64,000 bases of DNA from Pseudonocardia oceani (GTDB lineage: Bacteria > Actinomycetota > Actinomycetes > Mycobacteriales > Pseudonocardiaceae). Where the stretch lies: contig NZ_JADQDF010000001.1 in NCBI RefSeq assembly GCF_019263585.2, forward strand, positions 5,218,501 through 5,282,500, written 5' to 3'. The translations under genes were made by a program, and so were the position numbers. The notes below the pieces were generated by a model. The model saw nothing but the letters and a program-made list of their open reading frames with translations, did no database searches and was not told where the DNA came from. Numbering within the stretch: position 1 is the stretch's first letter; each line of letters begins with the position of its first letter. Shown here piece after piece: positions 1 through 7,936 of this stretch.

Positions 1-717
1 GCCATGGACCGCGTCCGCCAGGTGGCGTCCTCGGCGCTGTCGCTGCGCAAGGCCCGCGGGCTGCGCGTGCGGCTGCCGCTGGCGACGCTCACGGTGGCCG
101 CGCCCGACGCGCCGTCGATGGAGCCGTTCTCCGACATCCTGCGCGACGAGGTCAACGTCAAGGACGTCGTGCTCACCACCGACGTCGCCGCGCACGGCCG
201 CTTCGAGATCGCGGTCAACGCCCGCGCCTGCGGGCCGCGTCTGGGCGGCGACACGCAGAAGGTCATCCGCGCGGTGAAGGCGGGGGAGTGGGAGCAGTCG
301 GCAGACGGCACGGTCACCGCGGGCGGCATCGCCCTGCTGCCCGGCGAGTTCACCGAGAAGCTCGTGGCGGCCGACGCGGGGGAGACCGCGGCGCTGCCCG
401 GGTCCACCGGGCTCGTCGTGCTCGACACCGCCGTCACCCCGGAGCTGGCGGCCGAGGGCACCGCGCGCGACGTCGTGCGGGTGGTCCAGCAGGCCCGCCG
501 CGACGCCGGACTCGACGTGTCCGACCGGATCGACCTGGTCCTGGACGCGCCGGAGCCGGTCCTCGACGCGGTGCGCGCCCACCAGGCGTTCGTGGTGGGC
601 GAGGTGCTGGCCACCTCGGCCGGGTACGGCGAGGTGGCGGAGCCGACGCTGACGGGGGCGGTCACGGCCCCCGATGGCGGGTCGGTGCAGCTGAAGGTGC
701 AGCTGACGCGCGCCTGA
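1..717 (+). CDS. ileS: Isoleucyl-tRNA synthetase, C-terminal part (5' end outside window)
   Basis: This is the last 238 codons of a class I aminoacyl-tRNA synthetase that charges tRNA-Ile in the cytoplasm. The frame is open from base 1, so the catalytic Rossmann core and editing domain lie upstream of the window. What remains is the tRNA-binding and C-terminal region typical of the long actinobacterial and eukaryote-like IleS: a segment reading SALSLRKARGLRVRLPL, then TPELAAEGTARDVVRVVQQ and AGLDVSDRIDLVLD, all characteristic of this tail. It is followed by DUF167, lspA and rluD genes, an order that resembles the mycobacterial ileS-lspA neighbourhood. The family assignment rests on the tail alone but is clear. 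Confidence 0.9.
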   Translation, partial: AMDRVRQVASSALSLRKARGLRVRLPLATLTVAAPDAPSMEPFSDILRDEVNVKDVVLTTDVAAHGRFEIAVNARACGPRLGGDTQKVIRAVKAGEWEQSADGTVTAGGIALLPGEFTEKLVAADAGETAALPGSTGLVVLDTAVTPELAAEGTARDVVRVVQQARRDAGLDVSDRIDLVLDAPEPVLDAVRAHQAFVVGEVLATSAGYGEVAEPTLTGAVTAPDGGSVQLKVQLTRA

Positions 718-753
718 CCCCTCCGCCCGGGCCCCGGGAGGGGCCGGGCGACC

Positions 754-790
754 CCCGCGAGTCGGGGTGTGGCTGCGACCGAGTCGGGCT
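754..790 (-). repeat. CCCGACTCG-core repeat, inverted copy
   Basis: The 37-nt sequence matches the reverse complement of 1312-1348 at 36 of 37 positions. It contains two CGAGTCGGG cores. It lies in the ileS-DUF167 gap, so the two copies flank the DUF167 gene in opposite orientation. Confidence 0.75.
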
Positions 791-897
791 GCACCTGCGA
801 CGGACGGATCCCAGCGAGTTTGCCTACCCCGCTCGGCGAGTTCGCGGTCTCGGTGGACGGGGGGCGGCAGGTTCCGGGTGGCGGCAACGGAGGCGGG

Positions 898-1179
898 ATG
901 AAGGTGGCGGTCCGGGTACGGCCCGGGGCGCGCGCGGACTCCGTCGGCGGGTCTTGGGAAGGACCGCGCGGGCGGGCGCTGCTGGTGTCGGTGCGGGCCC
1001 GGGCCGTCGACGGGGCCGCGAATGCCGCCGTCGTCGCGGCCCTGGCCTCGGCGTGGGGAGTGCGGCGCGGCGACGTCGAGATCGTGAGCGGGCTCCGGGG
1101 GCGGGACAAGGTCGTGGAGGTCGCGGGCGACGACGTGGTCGTGCGGGCGGCGGTGGAGAGGCTGCTCGGTCCGTCTTGA
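898..1179 (+). CDS. DUF167 (YggU-like) small protein
   Basis: The product is a 93-residue protein of the DUF167/YggU family, a small alpha/beta fold of unknown biochemical role found across bacteria and archaea. The family signature is visible as KVAVRVRPGARADSVGG near the N terminus, LLVSVRARAVDGAANAAVV in the middle and VEIVSGLRGRDKVVEV towards the end. I chose the ATG at 898 because GGAGG stands just upstream and homologues start at this point. The reading frame stays open upstream through the repeat-rich spacer, but that stretch looks non-coding. Function is unknown. Confidence 0.85.
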   Translation: MKVAVRVRPGARADSVGGSWEGPRGRALLVSVRARAVDGAANAAVVAALASAWGVRRGDVEIVSGLRGRDKVVEVAGDDVVVRAAVERLLGPS

Positions 1180-1200
1180 CCCCGCCGCTCACGAACGGGG

Positions 1201-1348
1201 ATGGCCAACTCGCCGGGCGTGGAGGGCACACTCGCCGGGGCTCGGGCGGCGAACTCGCCGGGGTGGTTGGCGGACTCGCGCGCACTCAGTGCCCGACTCG
1301 CTCGCAGCCAGAGCCCGACTCGGTCGCAGTCACACCCCGACTCGCGGG
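1201..1348 (+). repeat. Cluster of ACTCGCCGGG and CCCGACTCG repeats
   Basis: This spacer is built of short degenerate units. Three ACTCGCCGGG-like units lie between 1209 and 1262. They are followed by three CCCGACTCG units, near 1292, 1314 and 1336, separated by CAGCCAGAG- and CAGTCACAC-like linkers. The 1312-1348 part is an inverted copy of 754-790. Confidence 0.7.
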
Positions 1349-1360
1349 GTTTCGTGTTGG

Positions 1361-2149
1361 GTGTGTGTCGTGGATGTGGGTGCGGGCGGGGAGACGGCTG
1401 CGGAGCGGTGGGCGGGGCGGCAGGAGGGTCGGGGGATCCCGCCCGAGATCCTGGCGCGGGCGCCCGCGTCACCCTGGCTGCACGACCCCTCCTACTTCGT
1501 GGCGCCCGAGGTGCCGCTCGACACCCCGTCCCGCAGCGTCGCGCTCGACCTGCTGGACGCCGGCGGCACCGTCCTCGACGTCGGGGCGGGCGGTGGGGCC
1601 GCCAGCCTGGCGCTGGCCGGGGCCGTCACGCACCTCACCGCGGTCGACCAGCAGGTCGACATGCTGGAGGTCCTCGCCGCCGGGGCCGCGGCGCGCGGCA
1701 TCCCGGTCCGCACGGTCCGCGGCCGCTGGCCGGACGCCGCCGCCGACGCCGGTAGGGCCGACGTCGTGCTGAGCCACCACGTGCTGCACAACGTCGTCGA
1801 CCTGCCGCCCTTCCTGCGCGCCCTCACCGCGGCCGCGGGCCGCGGAGTGGTCGTCGAGATGCTGGCCGAGCACCCGATGGCCTGGCTCGATCCGCTCTGG
1901 GTGCGGTTCCACGACCTGCACCGCCCGCCGCCCGCGACCACCGACGACGCCGTCGCCGTGCTGCGCGAGCTCGGCGTCGACCCGCGGGTGCTGCGCTGGG
2001 AGCGGGCCTCGCCGCCGAAGCAGGACCCGGCCTGGGTGACCGCGCGGCTGTGCCTGCCCGCCGGTCGCGAGCCCGAGGTCGTCGACGCGCTGGCGGCCCT
2101 GCCCCACCGCCGCCCCCGTCTCGCCGCGACCCTCGTCTGGCGGCCCTGA
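1361..2149 (+). CDS. Class I SAM-dependent methyltransferase
   Basis: This is a predicted cytoplasmic methyltransferase of about 262 residues with a Rossmann fold. Motif I, the S-adenosylmethionine-binding glycine loop, reads VLDVGAGGGAASLAL. It is followed by an acidic strand (LTAVDQQVDML) and by ADVVLSHHVLHNVVDLP, corresponding to motif IV. The C-terminal half has no substrate signature I recognise, so the acceptor is unknown. The start is uncertain: GTG codons at 1361, 1370 and 1376 are all possible, none with a strong ribosome site, and the frame is open back into the upstream repeats. The gene stands alone between two repeat-bearing spacers. Confidence 0.7.
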   Translation: MCVVDVGAGGETAAERWAGRQEGRGIPPEILARAPASPWLHDPSYFVAPEVPLDTPSRSVALDLLDAGGTVLDVGAGGGAASLALAGAVTHLTAVDQQVDMLEVLAAGAAARGIPVRTVRGRWPDAAADAGRADVVLSHHVLHNVVDLPPFLRALTAAAGRGVVVEMLAEHPMAWLDPLWVRFHDLHRPPPATTDDAVAVLRELGVDPRVLRWERASPPKQDPAWVTARLCLPAGREPEVVDALAALPHRRPRLAATLVWRP

Positions 2150-2165
2150 GGTCGACCGCGGGCTC

Positions 2166-2232
2166 CATGATCACCGTCTGGGCGCGTTCTCCTGCGGAAA
2201 CCGGCCCGGAACGTGCCGAGACGGTGATCATG
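2166..2232. repeat. CATGATC-capped palindromic element (67 bp)
   Basis: The ends are perfect 14-bp inverted repeats, CATGATCACCGTCT and its complement AGACGGTGATCATG. The arms continue inwards imperfectly (GGGCGCGTTC against GAACGTGCCG). It stands directly after the methyltransferase stop. There is no T-tract, so it is not a canonical terminator. Confidence 0.75.
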
Positions 2233-2260
2233 CCCCGATCCCCCCGCGGTCAGGCGCGCA

Positions 2261-2347
2261 CCGAGAGCCCGACTCGCTCGCCACCAGAGCCCGACTCGCG
2301 CGCGATGACGCCCCGACTCGTGCGCAACGGGAGCCCGACTCGCGGGG
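2261..2347 (+). repeat. CCCGACTCG repeat cluster upstream of the antiporter
   Basis: Four CCCGACTCG cores, near 2269, 2290, 2312 and 2333, have non-identical linkers of about 11-13 nt. The last unit, CGGGAGCCCGACTCGCGGG, recurs exactly at about 22095-22113. Confidence 0.7.
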
Positions 2348-2356
2348 GTCGTTAGA

Positions 2357-2377
2357 GTCGCCTCCAGCGGAGGTGAC
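2357..2377 (+). promoter_or_regulatory. 21-bp palindrome covering the ribosome site of the antiporter gene
   Basis: The sequence can pair over nine positions (one G-T) around a 3-nt AGC loop. It ends immediately before the ATG at 2378 and includes the GGAGG ribosome site at 2369-2373. A TAGAGT -10-like hexamer at 2353-2358 overlaps its left edge. If that box is used, the left arm is not fully transcribed and the palindrome would act as DNA (an operator). If transcription starts further upstream, it would fold as RNA and hide the ribosome site. Confidence 0.45.
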
Positions 2378-3856
2378 ATGCCCGATCTGGAGATCCTTCT
2401 CGGCATCGCGGCCGCTGTGGTGCTCATCGGCGTGCTCGCCGTGCGGGTCTCGGTCCGCGTGGGCCTGCCGTCGCTGCTGCTCTACCTCGGCATCGGGGTG
2501 CTGCTGGGCGAGGCCGTGCTCGGCATCGAGTTCTCCGACGCCCTGCTGACGGAGTCGATCGGCCTCGCCGCGCTCGTGCTGATCCTCATCGAGGGCGGTC
2601 TGACCACGCGCTGGGACGCCGTGCGGCCCTCGCTCGGCGTCGGCGTCGCCCTGTCGACGGTGGCGGTGATCGTCAGCATCGGCGTCGTCGGGGTGTCGCT
2701 GCACGTCCTGCTCGACCTGGATTGGCGCACGGCGTTCCTCTGGGGCGCGGTGCTGTCCTCGACCGACGCGGCGGCGGTGTTCAGCGTGCTGCGCGGCGTC
2801 GGGGTCTCGCGACGCCTGGCCGGGGCGCTGGAGCTCGAGTCCGGCATGAACGACGCCCCGGTCGTGCTCGCCGTCCTGCTGCTCGCCACCGGCGACCCGA
2901 TCACCTGGCTGACGCCCGTCCTCGTCGTCTACGAGCTCGGCGCCGGTGCCGCGATCGGGGTGCTGCTCGGGCTCGGCGGGGCGTGGGCGCTGCGCCGGGC
3001 CGCCCTGCCGAGCACCGGCCTCTACCCGCTCGCCGCGATCGCGGTCTGCGTGCTCGCCTACTCCGCCGGCCAGTTCGCGCACGCCTCCGGCCTGCTCGCC
3101 ACCTACGTCTGCGCGCTCGTGCTCGGCAACGCCGAGCTGCCCCACCGCGGCGGCGTCCAGTCGTTCGCCGAGGGCACCGGGTGGCTCGCCCAGATCGGGC
3201 TGTTCGTGCTGCTCGGGCTCTACGCCACGCCGGGGCGGCTGGTCGACGCACTCGGGCCGGCGCTGGTCGCGGGCCTGGTCCTGCTGCTGGCCGCGCGCCC
3301 GCTGTCGGTGATCGCGGCGGCCGCGCCGTTCCGGGTGCCCTGGCGCGAGCAGGCCTTCCTGTCGTGGTCGGGGCTGCGTGGCGCGGTGCCGATCGTGCTC
3401 GCCCTAATCGCGCTGACGGAGGGCGCGCCCGGCGCGGAGCGCCTCGTCGACGTCGTGTTCGTGCTGGTCGTCGCGCTGACGCTGCTGCAGGGCACCACGC
3501 TGCCGGTCGTCGCGCGGATGCTCGGGGTGGCGCAGGCGGTCGGCACACAGCAGATCGAGGTCGACGCCGCGCCCCTGGACGAGCTCGGCGCCGACCTGAT
3601 CCAGGTGCGCGTGCCCGTCGGCTCGCACCTGCGCGGGGTCTACGTGCGCGAGCTGCGGCTGCCGGGCGGGGCCACCGTCAGCCTCGTCGTCCGCGACGAC
3701 CACGCCTTCACCCCCGACGGCGAGACGCGGCTGCGCGAGCGCGACCAGCTGCTCGTCGTCGCCGCCTCGGGCGTCCGGCCCGCGGTCGAGGAGCGCATCC
3801 GCGCCGTCGACGCCTCCGGGCGGCTGGCCCGCTGGCGCGACGGGAAGGCGCAGTAG
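2378..3856 (+). CDS. CPA1-family K+(Na+)/H+ antiporter with RCK_C domain
   Basis: This is a 492-residue membrane antiporter exchanging K+ or Na+ for protons. About twelve hydrophobic segments run from residue 4 to roughly 375. The transport core shows SSTDAAAVFSVLR and ESGMNDAPVVLAVLLL, the acidic motifs expected in CPA1/NhaP2-type exchangers, followed by WSGLRGAVPIVLALIAL. The cytoplasmic C terminus, about residues 390-480, is an RCK_C (TrkA_C) ligand-binding domain beginning DELGADLIQVRVP and ending RERDQLLVVAASG, as in NhaP2/CvrA. The ATG at 2378 follows a clear GGAGG. Ion preference cannot be read from the sequence. It is separated by 14 bp from lspA. Confidence 0.85.
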   Translation: MPDLEILLGIAAAVVLIGVLAVRVSVRVGLPSLLLYLGIGVLLGEAVLGIEFSDALLTESIGLAALVLILIEGGLTTRWDAVRPSLGVGVALSTVAVIVSIGVVGVSLHVLLDLDWRTAFLWGAVLSSTDAAAVFSVLRGVGVSRRLAGALELESGMNDAPVVLAVLLLATGDPITWLTPVLVVYELGAGAAIGVLLGLGGAWALRRAALPSTGLYPLAAIAVCVLAYSAGQFAHASGLLATYVCALVLGNAELPHRGGVQSFAEGTGWLAQIGLFVLLGLYATPGRLVDALGPALVAGLVLLLAARPLSVIAAAAPFRVPWREQAFLSWSGLRGAVPIVLALIALTEGAPGAERLVDVVFVLVVALTLLQGTTLPVVARMLGVAQAVGTQQIEVDAAPLDELGADLIQVRVPVGSHLRGVYVRELRLPGGATVSLVVRDDHAFTPDGETRLRERDQLLVVAASGVRPAVEERIRAVDASGRLARWRDGKAQ

Positions 3857-3870
3857 GGGAGACTGGAGCC

Positions 3871-4443
3871 GTGAGTGTCCCCTCCACCGTCCCCCGCGTC
3901 CGGCTGCTCGCCCTCATCGCGGTCCTGATCCTGGCCGCCGACATCGCCACCAAGGTCGTCGGCGTGGCGCTGCTGGAGGGCCGGGAGCCGGTCGAGCTGC
4001 TCGGCGGGCTGATCAACCTGCAGCTCGTGCGCAACCCGGGCGCGGCGTTCTCGCTGGCCACGGGTTACACGTGGGTGCTGTCGCTCGTCGCGCTCGGCGT
4101 GGTCGTCGTGATCATCCGGGTGTCGCGCAAGCTGCAGTCCACGGGCTGGGCGGTCGCGCTCGGGCTCATCCTGGGCGGCGCGCTGGGCAACCTCACCGAC
4201 CGGATCTTCCGCGCCCCCGGGCCGCTGCAGGGCCACGTCGTCGACCTCGTGTCGCCGTTCGCGCCCGACGGCCGCGTCTTCCCGGTGTTCAACCTGGCCG
4301 ACTCGTCGATCGTCTGCGGTGGCGCGCTGCTGGTGATCCTGGCGCTGCTGGGCCGGGAGCTCGACGGGACGCGGACGCCGTCCAAGAAGGATGCCCAGAA
4401 GGAGTCGCAGAAGGAGTCGCAGGAGGGCAGCGCCGGTGAGTGA
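3871..4443 (+). CDS. lspA: Prolipoprotein signal peptidase (signal peptidase II)
   Basis: LspA is the membrane aspartyl protease that removes the signal peptide from diacylglyceryl-modified prolipoproteins. The 190-residue product has four hydrophobic segments and all family boxes: NPGAAF at residues 55-60, GNLTDR at 106-111, VVDLV with the first catalytic aspartate at D125, and FNLADSS with the second at D144. The Lys/Glu/Gln-rich tail after residue 170 is an actinobacterial-style extension. The start GTG at 3871 follows a GGAGA-like sequence, and the 3' end overlaps the pseudouridine synthase gene by 8 bp. Lgt, which acts before it, is also in this window at 41868, as are two lipoprotein substrates at 47182 and 48243. 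Confidence 0.95.
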   Translation: MSVPSTVPRVRLLALIAVLILAADIATKVVGVALLEGREPVELLGGLINLQLVRNPGAAFSLATGYTWVLSLVALGVVVVIIRVSRKLQSTGWAVALGLILGGALGNLTDRIFRAPGPLQGHVVDLVSPFAPDGRVFPVFNLADSSIVCGGALLVILALLGRELDGTRTPSKKDAQKESQKESQEGSAGE

Positions 4444-5365
4444 CCTCCGCAGCCTCCCCGTCCCCGACGGCCTGGACGGGATGCGCGTCGACGCCGGCCT
4501 CGCGCGCCTGCTCGGGCTCTCCCGCACGGTCGTCGCGTCGCTGGCCGAGGACGGGCGGGTCGAGGTCGACGGCCGGGCCGCCGGCAAGTCCGACCGGCTC
4601 GTCGCCGGGGCCTGGCTGGAGGTCAGCCTCCCCGAGCCCGAGGCGCCGTCGACGATCGCCGCGCCCGCCGAGGTCGTGAACGGCCTCACCGTGCTGCACG
4701 CCGACGACGACATCGTCGTGGTGGACAAGCCGGTGGGCGTCGCCGCGCATCCCAGCCCCGGCTGGACCGGCCCCACGGTCGTCGGCGGGCTCGCCGCGCT
4801 GGGCTACCGCGTCTCGACCTCCGGCGCCGAGGAGCGTCAGGGCATCGTGCACCGGCTCGACGTCGGCACCACCGGGGTCATGGTCGTCGCCACCTCCGAG
4901 CACGCGTACACGGTGCTCAAGCGGGCGTTCAAGGAGCGCACGGTCAGCAAGCGCTACCACGCCGTCGCGCAGGGCCACCCGGATCCGAGCAGCGGCACGA
5001 TCGACGCCCCGATCGACCGCCACCCCAAGCACGACTACCGGTTCGCCGTGGTCGCCGGGGGCAAGCCCAGCGTCACGCACTACGACACGATCGAGGCGTT
5101 CCGCGCCGCGTCGCTGCTCGACGTGCGGCTGGAGACGGGGCGGACGCACCAGATCCGCGTGCACCTCTCGGCGCTGCGCCACCCGTGCGTCGGCGACCTC
5201 GCCTACGGCGCCGACCCCTCGCTCGCCAAGCGCCTCAAGCTCGAGCGGCAGTGGCTGCACGCGCACGAGCTCGGCTTCGAGCACCCCGGCGACGGGCGGT
5301 GGGTGTCCTATGTGAGCCCCTACCCGGCCGACCTCGCGCGCGCCCTGGACCTGCTGCGCGAGTGA
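4436..5365 (+). CDS. rluD: RluD/RluA-family 23S rRNA pseudouridine synthase
   Basis: This enzyme isomerises uridine to pseudouridine in ribosomal RNA. The 309-residue protein has an N-terminal S4 RNA-binding domain, about residues 12-65 (MRVDAGLARLLGLSRTVV). The RluA catalytic domain follows, with the motif HRLDVGTTG carrying catalytic D142. KPVGVAAHP precedes it and ETGRTHQIRVHL follows it, both family hallmarks. The GTG at 4436 overlaps lspA by 8 bp, which suggests translational coupling. The closest match in architecture is RluD, which modifies helix 69 of 23S rRNA; the exact target position is inferred from the family and is not visible here. Confidence 0.85.
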   Translation: MSDLRSLPVPDGLDGMRVDAGLARLLGLSRTVVASLAEDGRVEVDGRAAGKSDRLVAGAWLEVSLPEPEAPSTIAAPAEVVNGLTVLHADDDIVVVDKPVGVAAHPSPGWTGPTVVGGLAALGYRVSTSGAEERQGIVHRLDVGTTGVMVVATSEHAYTVLKRAFKERTVSKRYHAVAQGHPDPSSGTIDAPIDRHPKHDYRFAVVAGGKPSVTHYDTIEAFRAASLLDVRLETGRTHQIRVHLSALRHPCVGDLAYGADPSLAKRLKLERQWLHAHELGFEHPGDGRWVSYVSPYPADLARALDLLRE

Positions 5366-6009
5366 GGCGCCAGGTCGTCGTCCTCGCGGTCTGCGCGGTG
5401 GTCGTGCTGCTCACGGCCTGGTACGCGGGCTCGCGGTTCGCGCCGGTCGAGCCCGGGCCGGCGCCGGGCAGCGTGCGGCTGGGGCCCGACGCCGGTGAGG
5501 CCGTCGACGCCTACCTCGCGAGCCTGCCCGCCGAGCTTCCCGCGCCGGGGGAGCAGGCCTACGCGCTGGTGCAGTTCGGGCGCGGCCTGACCGGGCCCGA
5601 CGCACTGGCCGCCGTCGACGGGACGCAGGCGGTCACCGCGGTGCTCCGCGTGCCGCTCGACCGGGTGCAGACGGCGCTGCGGTTCGAGCCGCTGGGCGGG
5701 ACCGTCGACCTGGCCCGGGAGCGGGCGCGCGCCGACGCGGAGGCCGCGGCCGGGCGGCTCACCGGGAGGCCCGCCGCCGTCGCCGCCACGGAGGCCGCGG
5801 CGCTGGCCGACCCGGCCTGCCCGTGCGTCGCCGCGCTGCTCGTGCGCGGGGACCGGGCGACGCTGGAGGCCCTCGGCGGGCGCGACGGCGTCCGCGCGGT
5901 GCAGGCCGCCCCGTCCGACGCCCGGCCGGTCGAGCTGGCGCTCGCGCCCCTGCTGCCCGAGCAGACCGACGCGGCCGACCCGCTGCCCGACGACGGCGAG
6001 GTCCCCTAG
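5362..6009 (+). CDS. Membrane-anchored protein of unknown function
   Basis: This is a 215-residue protein with one N-terminal hydrophobic helix, about residues 4-22 (VVVLAVCAVVVLLTAWYAG). It probably anchors an extracytoplasmic domain of about 190 residues. The exported part is rich in Ala, Leu, Glu and Asp and contains a Cys-Pro-Cys (DPACPCVAALLV) but no domain I recognise. The GTG start overlaps the rluD stop by 4 bp, so the two are probably co-translated. Similar anchored proteins follow rluD in related actinobacteria. The 3' end overlaps the opposing glycosyltransferase gene by 4 bp. No function is proposed. Confidence 0.7.
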   Translation: MRRQVVVLAVCAVVVLLTAWYAGSRFAPVEPGPAPGSVRLGPDAGEAVDAYLASLPAELPAPGEQAYALVQFGRGLTGPDALAAVDGTQAVTAVLRVPLDRVQTALRFEPLGGTVDLARERARADAEAAAGRLTGRPAAVAATEAAALADPACPCVAALLVRGDRATLEALGGRDGVRAVQAAPSDARPVELALAPLLPEQTDAADPLPDDGEVP

Positions 6010-7067
6010 CTGCGGGCCTTCACCGTGCGTTCCAGCAGGTCGAGCAGGGTGCGGGCGCTCGCGGTCCAGCTGTAGTGCGCGGCCCGGGCGCGGGCGGCGG
6101 CCGAGCGGCGCGCGTGCTCGTCGGGGTCGTCGAGGGCGCGGACCGCTGCCACGAAGCCGTCGACGTCGTCCGGGTCGACGTAGGCGCCCGCGTCGGCGCC
6201 GACCTCCCGGAACACCGGGATGTCGCTCACCACCACCGGCGTGCCGACGCCCATCGCCTCGACGAGCGGGATGCCGAAGCCCTCGTCGCGCGAGGCCGAC
6301 ACGAGCGCCGTGGCCCCGCGCAGCGCCGCGGCGTACTCCTCGTCCGACGCGCCGTCGTGGAACACCAGCCGCGCCGCCGGCGCCAGGGCCTGCAGCCGCG
6401 CGCGCTCGGCGGTGGTGACCCGGCTCATCAGGTGCAGCTCGTGGTCGGGCAGCGCCGCGGCCGCCCGGACCAGCACGTCGACGTTCTTGTAGGGCATGAA
6501 CGAGCCCATGTAGACGAGCCGGCGCCCGGGGGAGGAGGGGGCGTCCGGGAGCGGGTCGGCGGCGTTCGGCACCACCGTGACCGGGCGCCGCGTGAGCCGG
6601 TGCGCCGCGATGAGCCCGGCCGTGGTGTCCGAGACCGTGACGACGGCGTCGGCCCTGTCCAGCAGCACGCGCTGCGGCCACCAGGCCAGGTGGTAGAGCC
6701 GCCAGAGCACCCGGATGGGTGCGGGCAGGTCGCGCGGGGGAGTGGTGTGGCGGTAGTAGATGAGGTCGTGCAGCGTCAGCACCAGGCCGTAGCGGCGGCC
6801 CCAGGTGCCCATCGTCTGCATCGGGCTGAACACGACGTCCGGGGCGAGCCGGTTGACCTGCCGGGCCACCAGCGGCTCGCGCACGCTCGTCGGTGCGCTC
6901 ACCCGGAACGAGGGCAGGTCGGGGAGCATCCCCAGCTGCCGGGGGTCGGAGACGATCATCGTGACGGGGTGCAGCTCCGCGAGCTCGGCCACCAGCGACG
7001 CGGTGTAGCGGCTGATGCCGTCGTGCCGGTCGGTGCGCACGTAGCGGCAGTCGACGGCGATCCTCAC
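6006..7067 (-). CDS. GT4-family glycosyltransferase
   Basis: This is a 353-residue retaining glycosyltransferase with the GT-B fold. The N-terminal acceptor domain contains GISRYTASLVAEL; the C-terminal nucleotide-sugar domain contains VPNAAD, YMGSFMPYKNVDVLV and the EX7E motif (E262 and E270) in EGFGIPLVEAM. It most likely transfers mannose or another hexose to a lipid or polysaccharide acceptor, but the substrate cannot be read from the sequence. The GTG at 7067 overlaps the stop of the upstream hydrolase gene by 4 bp, so the two form an operon. The frame is open further upstream, but that stretch lies inside the hydrolase gene in another frame and is not coding. Confidence 0.8.
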   Translation of the reverse strand: MRIAVDCRYVRTDRHDGISRYTASLVAELAELHPVTMIVSDPRQLGMLPDLPSFRVSAPTSVREPLVARQVNRLAPDVVFSPMQTMGTWGRRYGLVLTLHDLIYYRHTTPPRDLPAPIRVLWRLYHLAWWPQRVLLDRADAVVTVSDTTAGLIAAHRLTRRPVTVVPNAADPLPDAPSSPGRRLVYMGSFMPYKNVDVLVRAAAALPDHELHLMSRVTTAERARLQALAPAARLVFHDGASDEEYAAALRGATALVSASRDEGFGIPLVEAMGVGTPVVVSDIPVFREVGADAGAYVDPDDVDGFVAAVRALDDPDEHARRSAAARARAAHYSWTASARTLLDLLERTVKARS

Positions 7068-7936
7068 GCCAGGAACTCCGTGATCAGCGCGGCCACCGCG
7101 GCGGGCTCCTCGTAGTGGACGAGGTGCCCGGTGCCGTCGATCATCTCCAGGCGCGCGTCCGGGAACACCGCGGCCAGGCGCTCCTGCTCGGCGGGGGTCG
7201 TGATGTCGTCGAGCACCGTGCCGATGAGCAGCACGGGCACCGTGATCCGGGCGGCCGACTCGTCGACGCCGTGCGACACCGACGCCCCGAACGCCTCCAT
7301 CAGCACGCGCCGGTCGGCGAACCCGCCGAAGTACCGGTCGTGCTCGGCGTGGATCCAGCGGCGCAGGGCGCGGTCGGGCGTCTTCACCATGGCGACGCTC
7401 GCGACGCGCGTGAACAGTCGGCTGCGCAGCAGCGCGGTGCCGGCGCGCTCGGGCAGCGCGGCGCACAGCCGGTGCACCAGGACGGTGGCCCGGGTCATCA
7501 CCTGGCGCGGCCCGGCGAGCGCCGACCCGGCGACCGGGGTGACGAGGACGAGCGCGCGCACGGCCAGCCCGTCGGCGACGGCGGCGGCGGCGACGATCGA
7601 GCCGAAGGAGTGCCCGAGCAGCGCCGCACCGGGTGCGACCGCACAGATGAACGCACTGGTCCATTCAGCGTATCCACGCAGGTCATGTCGTCCGGACGAG
7701 AGCGGAGGCGCCTCGCCGAAACCGGGGAGATCGGGCACCACGAGGTGGAGTCCGGACAGGTGCGAGACGATCGGTTCGAGGCCGTGGTGGTCGCCGCGGA
7801 GACCGTGCAGCAGGACCACCGCGGGGGCGGTGACGTCGCCGTACGTCCGGTACGGGACCATTCCCGTCGGGAGGTCGACCTCGTGACGACGGCCCGGCAG
7901 ACGCTCCGAGCGCGAAGCGGAGGGGAGGCTGGCCAC
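7064..7936 (-). CDS. Alpha/beta-fold hydrolase
   Basis: This is a 290-residue serine hydrolase. The oxyanion-hole motif VLLHGLRGDHHG is near residue 42. The nucleophile elbow GHSFGS puts the catalytic serine at S110, and the acid is probably D243 or D244 (GTVLDDITTP). The catalytic histidine is H271 in GTGHLVHYEEP. The fold suggests an esterase, lipase or C-C hydrolase; no substrate-specific feature is visible. The GTG start lies 7 nt after a TACACT -10 box, so the transcript is probably leaderless. It is co-transcribed and 4-bp overlapped with the downstream glycosyltransferase, hinting at a shared envelope-glycolipid role (inference). Confidence 0.8.
   Translation of the reverse strand: MASLPSASRSERLPGRRHEVDLPTGMVPYRTYGDVTAPAVVLLHGLRGDHHGLEPIVSHLSGLHLVVPDLPGFGEAPPLSSGRHDLRGYAEWTSAFICAVAPGAALLGHSFGSIVAAAAVADGLAVRALVLVTPVAGSALAGPRQVMTRATVLVHRLCAALPERAGTALLRSRLFTRVASVAMVKTPDRALRRWIHAEHDRYFGGFADRRVLMEAFGASVSHGVDESAARITVPVLLIGTVLDDITTPAEQERLAAVFPDARLEMIDGTGHLVHYEEPAAVAALITEFLA

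Noticed and set aside
754..2347. CCCGACTCG repeats as a CRISPR array
   Set aside because: Units are too short and spacing is irregular, copies occur in both orientations and at distant spacers, and no cas gene is present.
7068..7664. N-terminal extension of the GT4 glycosyltransferase
   Set aside because: The extension is Arg/Ala-rich and lies inside the alpha/beta hydrolase gene; the GTG at 7067 gives a normal GT4 start and a 4-bp overlap.
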